A stretch of DNA of 64,000 nt. It comes from Kibdelosporangium sp040675465. GTDB taxonomy: Bacteria > Actinomycetota > Actinomycetes > Mycobacteriales > Pseudonocardiaceae. The notes under the pieces are model-generated. The model did not search any database. It was not told the origin of the DNA and saw nothing but the letters and a program-made list of their open reading frames with translations. Location of the stretch: contig NZ_JBFAPA010000028.1 in the NCBI RefSeq assembly GCF_040675465.1, positions 62,001 to 126,000 on the forward strand, written 5' to 3'. The position numbers were made by a program, and so were the translations under genes. Of the stretch, positions 60,926-64,000 are shown one piece after another (the stretch's first letter is position 1; each line of letters starts with the position of its first letter).

Positions 60926-61143
60926 CAATGGGTTCCTTCCGGCGGCATGCCGGTGCGCAGGGCGAGCAGGGGACATCACCGTCATGCCGCGGCCGTGTAG
61001 TGCAGGGACAGGGACGCGCCTAAGCGGACATACAGCAGGTTGTGCGCATAGGCGCATATTTGAGTCAAGTGGCGGGCCGGGCGGCCGTCAACCCGTCATT
61101 CGGCTTAGGGGGATAACTGTTTTACGCACAACCCCCGGGTGAT

Positions 61144-61195
61144 GCCTTGCCTGCCAGCTGTTCCCGGCGACCGGAACGTGTCCTGGCAGGAAGGC
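61144..61195. repeat. Long two-tier hairpin in the protease/MarR intergenic region
   Basis: The outer arms GCCTTGCCTGCCAG and CTGGCAGGAAGGC pair over 13 positions with one bulged G. The inner arms GTTCCCGG and CCGGAAC pair with one bulge around CGA. It lies upstream of both divergent genes, where a terminator is not expected, so it may be a leader structure, the end of a small RNA or a protein-binding cruciform. Confidence 0.5.
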
Positions 61196-61262
61196 CGTAG
61201 TACACATGGGATTCGAGCCGAGGTCGGACGATAGGTCCACTCCCGACTCACTAGCCGGGCAG

Positions 61263-61290
61263 TGACACCGTTAGCCGGCTCATGGTGTCA
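61263..61290. promoter_or_regulatory. Inverted repeat upstream of the MarR gene
   Basis: TGACACC and GGTGTCA are separated by 14 bases and end 20 bases before the MarR start codon. MarR proteins often bind such repeats in their own promoters, so this is a candidate autoregulatory operator. Confidence 0.45.
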
Positions 61291-61310
61291 GGGCAGGCTA
61301 CCCTCATGCG

Positions 61311-61724
61311 GTGACCGACCTGCTGAGGCTGTTCACCCGAACGCACAAGGTGCTGCGCGCCCGGACGGACCAGGCGATGAGCCGGTACGGCGTACGCGCC
61401 GGGCAGAACCTGATGCTCGAAGCGCTTTGGGAGAACGACGGCCGCACCCCCGGCGAGCTGGCCGAACGCCTGGGCGTCGCGACCCCGACCGTGGTCAAGT
61501 CGGCGAGCCGGATGGAAGCGGCCGGTCTGCTCACCAGGCAACGCGACCCGAAGGACGGCAGGCTGGTCCGGTTGTACCTGACCGACCAGTCCCGGGCGGT
61601 GCGCCACGACATCGAACGCGAAGTCCATGACCTGGCCGAACGCGCGACCGCGACCCTGACCGCCGAAGAACGCCGCAACCTGGCCACCGCGCTGAGCAAG
61701 ATCCTTGCGGCGCTGGAGAAGTAG
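61311..61724 (+). CDS. MarR-family transcriptional regulator
   Basis: This is a 137-residue winged-helix regulator. The DNA-binding region has the MarR order: RTPGELAERLGVATPTVVKS recognition helix, then the wing RDPKDGRLVRLYLT, then C-terminal dimerisation helices. The gene starts at GTG 61311. A TACCCT element a few bases upstream (61299-61304) and the absence of a ribosome-binding site suggest a leaderless transcript. It converges on the next gene with one base between stops and is divergent from the metalloprotease gene, which it could regulate. The ligand is unknown. Confidence 0.9.
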   Translation: MTDLLRLFTRTHKVLRARTDQAMSRYGVRAGQNLMLEALWENDGRTPGELAERLGVATPTVVKSASRMEAAGLLTRQRDPKDGRLVRLYLTDQSRAVRHDIEREVHDLAERATATLTAEERRNLATALSKILAALEK

Positions 61725-61725
61725 C

Positions 61726-63201
61726 TCAACGCTCGTAGGCAAGCCATTCCGCGTAGTCCCGGATGCCCCGTTCCACACCGACGTACGGCCCCCAGCCCAA
61801 GGTCTGGTCCACCGGGACAGCGGGGATGTCCTCCGGTTGTCCTGGCGGCAGACCCAGAACCCGGCTGAGCCGCGCGGTATCGGTGGTCTCGAGGTTCGCG
61901 ATGGTGTAGCCGTCGTCCGGCGTGCCGGTCAGCATCACCGCCTCGACCGCGTCGACGATGTCGTGCACGTGCACAAGTTGTTGCGCGGAACCGAAATCCG
62001 TGACCTGGCCGAACATCGCCGCCCAGACGAACCGGGCCAGCGGCGAGTCCGCGGGCATGCCCGGCCCGTACGGAACCCCAAGGCGCAGCACACACGTCCG
62101 AACACTGGGTAACGGCGACCGTGGGCCCGCAAAGGAAGTCAGGCAGATCGCGAGCCGTGCGCCGTCGACCGACACGGGTGCGCCGTCCAGATAGACCACG
62201 ATATCCGCAGGTCCGGCGGTCGTCACGTGATAACCCCGGCCCGCCAACAGGAACAGCAGGTGATCGCCCAGGAAGCTGTCCCCGCAGGCGACTCGCACGC
62301 TCGGTGACGACCGGTCGGTGGTGTGCGAGACCGTCGTCATGCCCGACCGCAACCCGTCCCACACCCACGCGTGCATTCCCGGCCCGCCGATGGTGGCGAG
62401 CGCGCGGTCCAGGACAAGACCGGACCTGTGCACACCATGGCCCTCGAACCGGTTCACCACGCCCATCGCGAACCCGGTCAGCCAGGCGTTCCAGTGCCGT
62501 TCGGTGTCGAAGTCCGAGTGGATCCGCAGGTCGCCGGACCGGATGTCGAACCGCCGCAAGTACTCCACGCTGGGGATGGTCCGCCAGCCGTCGTCCATCC
62601 GGATCGCGCACTGGGCGAGCTCGTCCCGGTAGAACGGGATCACCGACAGCTCGGGCAGGCCCGGCTCGTCGCCCTCCTCGGGGTCGTCGGTGAAGAAGCA
62701 CGCCGAGGGCGCGGCCGGGACGTCGATCAGGTTCGGAACCGACACGAACGTAGGAATGCCGTTCTGTCGCAGGAAACGGCTCATCAGGGCGGGTTCTGGC
62801 CAGTTTCCGGCCTGTGCGGCGGCAAAGCGGGCGAACTCGTCCGCCACCTCGACCGGCAGGACTATTCCCGTCGGCGGGACGTGCTCGCGCGCGGCCGGCA
62901 CCCAGCGGGCCCCGGCGATGGCGCCCTGCCGCACCGCGCCGCCGTTGCGCGAGGTCGCGGAGGCGGTGAGCAGCAGCGCGGCGTCGGGCATGGTCTTGGC
63001 CGCCGCGTTGACCCGGGAGAAGAACGCCGATGACAGAACCATACTGTCCTGTAACAGAAAGTGGTGAGTCGATCCGTCCGGAATGGACGACCAGGCGGTG
63101 GGGACGGCCGCCGCGCTCACCTCGAGCAGACCGCCGGCGAGCGCTCGCGCCCGGCCGGGGTGGCCGGGACTGGCGAGGACGACGCCGGTGACCCGGGTCA
63201 T
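61726..63201 (-). CDS. Glycosyltransferase-like / NAD-epimerase-like fusion protein
   Basis: This is a 491-residue protein with two apparent parts. The N-terminal half (1-240) resembles a GT-A-type glycosyltransferase: it begins with a VTGVVLASPGHPGR strand-loop and has an LLQDSMVL segment where a metal-binding acidic motif could lie, followed by FFSRVNAAAK. The C-terminal half (about 305-491) resembles an extended SDR or NAD-dependent epimerase: SVRVACGDSFLGDHL in place of a Rossmann loop, RLGVPYGPG, and VHVHDIVDAVEAV. The classical GxxGxxG and YxxxK motifs are not clear, so the C-terminal domain may not be catalytic. ATG 63201 is the start. Function and substrate are unknown; a cell-envelope or sugar role is possible. 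There is no clear tie to the polyketide cluster. Confidence 0.6.
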   Translation of the reverse strand: MTRVTGVVLASPGHPGRARALAGGLLEVSAAAVPTAWSSIPDGSTHHFLLQDSMVLSSAFFSRVNAAAKTMPDAALLLTASATSRNGGAVRQGAIAGARWVPAAREHVPPTGIVLPVEVADEFARFAAAQAGNWPEPALMSRFLRQNGIPTFVSVPNLIDVPAAPSACFFTDDPEEGDEPGLPELSVIPFYRDELAQCAIRMDDGWRTIPSVEYLRRFDIRSGDLRIHSDFDTERHWNAWLTGFAMGVVNRFEGHGVHRSGLVLDRALATIGGPGMHAWVWDGLRSGMTTVSHTTDRSSPSVRVACGDSFLGDHLLFLLAGRGYHVTTAGPADIVVYLDGAPVSVDGARLAICLTSFAGPRSPLPSVRTCVLRLGVPYGPGMPADSPLARFVWAAMFGQVTDFGSAQQLVHVHDIVDAVEAVMLTGTPDDGYTIANLETTDTARLSRVLGLPPGQPEDIPAVPVDQTLGWGPYVGVERGIRDYAEWLAYER

Positions 63202-63309
63202 CCGCGGTCTGGGTCCGTCACCCGCAACCTCCCAGTACGCGACTTGGTGGCATTAAACACCTTCCCACCTGGACTTGTCACCAGGTCGGACCGCTGACAG
63301 ACTCGGGCT

Positions 63310-64000
63310 GTGCGGGTCAGGCACGCCAGTGCGCGGGGTTCGGGAGAGTCCAATGAGGACATCGTGCTGGCGGCGGACGACGTCACCGTGGTCCTGGACG
63401 GCGTGAGTCAGTGGTACACCAAGGAATCCGGCTGCCGGCACGGGACCGTCTGGTATGTCGAGCGGCTCGCCGGCCGGATCCTCGACCGCGCCGCCGACCC
63501 GGTCCCGCTCACCGAAGCAGTTGGTCGCGCCATCGGGGATGTGGCCGGTCTGCACCGGGACACCTGCGACCTCACGCATCCGTTCGGTCCGGCCGCGACG
63601 GTGGCCGTGCTGCGCGAGCGCGCCGACGAGGTGGACTACCTGATCGTCGCCGACTGCGTGATCGTGGTCCAGACCGATGAGAGCGTGACCGCGTTGACGG
63701 ACCTCAGGCTTGCCCGGCTGCTGGACCGGCTGCGGCGCCCGGACGCCTCCGCGCAGGAGCGCAGCCACCTCCGCGATGGCCTGCAGCGCCTGCGAAACCG
63801 GCCCGACGGGTACTGGGTTGCCATGGCGGACCCGGAGATCGCCGCGCACGCGGTGACCGGTTCCTTCGCTCGTGACAAGATCCGGCGCGCGGCCGTGCTC
63901 ACCGATGGTGCGTCCTGTCTGGTGGACGACTACGGCCAGGCGACCTGGGAGCAACTGCTGGACCTCGGCCCGTGCGGCCTGATAGACGAGGTCCGCCGGT
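63310..64000 (+). CDS. PP2C-like phosphatase-domain protein (3' end outside window)
   Basis: This is the first 230 codons of a gene that runs off the window. The reading frame has a stop at 63295, so GTG 63310 is the earliest start. The product begins with a PP2C-like N-terminal pattern: SNEDIVLAADDVTVVLDGVS (Asp residues that would bind metal), then CRHGTVWYVERLAGRIL, a THPFGPAATVAVLR strand pair and VDYLIVADCVIVV. This resembles small actinobacterial proteins annotated with a protein phosphatase 2C domain, in which the canonical metal-binding set is often incomplete, so activity is uncertain. No membrane segment is visible in the available part. It is divergent from the fusion-protein gene across about 108 bases. 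Confidence 0.7.
   Translation, partial: MRVRHASARGSGESNEDIVLAADDVTVVLDGVSQWYTKESGCRHGTVWYVERLAGRILDRAADPVPLTEAVGRAIGDVAGLHRDTCDLTHPFGPAATVAVLRERADEVDYLIVADCVIVVQTDESVTALTDLRLARLLDRLRRPDASAQERSHLRDGLQRLRNRPDGYWVAMADPEIAAHAVTGSFARDKIRRAAVLTDGASCLVDDYGQATWEQLLDLGPCGLIDEVRR

Larger units (their letters stand above)
60926..61310. other. Divergent intergenic region between protease and MarR genes
   Basis: These 385 bases hold both promoters, a TGCGC-ATAG-GCGCA palindrome (61043-61056), a large hairpin (61144-61195) and an inverted repeat near the MarR start (61263-61290). I see no protein-coding gene in it. Confidence 0.5.

Noticed and set aside
59255..61000. Plus-strand open frame of 581 codons over the metalloprotease
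   Set aside because: It is Gly/Ala/Val-rich with no recognisable domain, while the minus strand carries a signal peptide, HEFGH and the rest of the M4 family pattern.
1..64000. CRISPR arrays, rRNA and tRNA genes, insertion sequences
   Set aside because: I found no regularly spaced short repeats, no tRNA- or rRNA-like sequence and no transposase frame with terminal repeats. The internal repetition comes from homologous PKS domains.

Overview
The window is high-GC actinomycete DNA. Rare TTA codons, LuxR-type LAL regulation and a repeatedly used palindrome (CCACWGTGGA) suggest a Pseudonocardiales-like host (Amycolatopsis, Lentzea or Saccharothrix type), but no 16S or other taxonomic marker is present. 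Most of the window is one type I polyketide gene cluster.

Left flank (1-7.5 kb): the 3' end of a SagB-type flavin dehydrogenase gene; a sensor kinase and a NarL-type response regulator arranged tail to tail; a small unknown actinobacterial protein; a 910-residue LAL-family activator; and a small PqqD-like protein. Three of these genes carry a TTA codon within their first 15 codons, which suggests bldA-type developmental control.

Core (7.7-51.6 kb): five co-directional PKS genes (called PKS-A to PKS-E here) encode a lone loading ACP and ten extension modules. In gene order: M1-M3 (A), M4-M5 (B), M6 (C), M7 (D), M8-M10 plus thioesterase (E). Eight modules carry DH-KR, M6 has no reductive domain and M7 has only KR, so the chain should be a long polyene with one keto and one hydroxyl position. 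Every intact AT but one is of the malonyl (HAFH) type. AT domains are broken in M1, M4 and M9 and absent from M7.

Starter cassette (51.6-59.2 kb): two stand-alone adenylating enzymes, a KamA-like radical SAM aminomutase, a fold-type I PLP enzyme, a free ACP and an AT-fold acyltransferase resembling VinK. With the ACP-only loading module, this is the beta-amino-acid starter logic of macrolactam antibiotics. The aminomutase plus PLP-enzyme pair resembles the incednine route from glutamate to 3-aminobutyrate. Collinear use of ten modules on that starter would give a 24-membered polyene macrolactam (inference). A divergent TetR regulator sits inside the cassette. No VinJ-type amidase, trans-acting AT, glycosylation gene or transporter is visible, so parts of the pathway probably lie outside the window.

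Right flank (59.2-64 kb): a strong terminator, then genes that look unrelated to the cluster: a secreted M4 metalloprotease, a MarR regulator, a glycosyltransferase/epimerase-like fusion protein and the 5' part of a PP2C-like gene running off the end.
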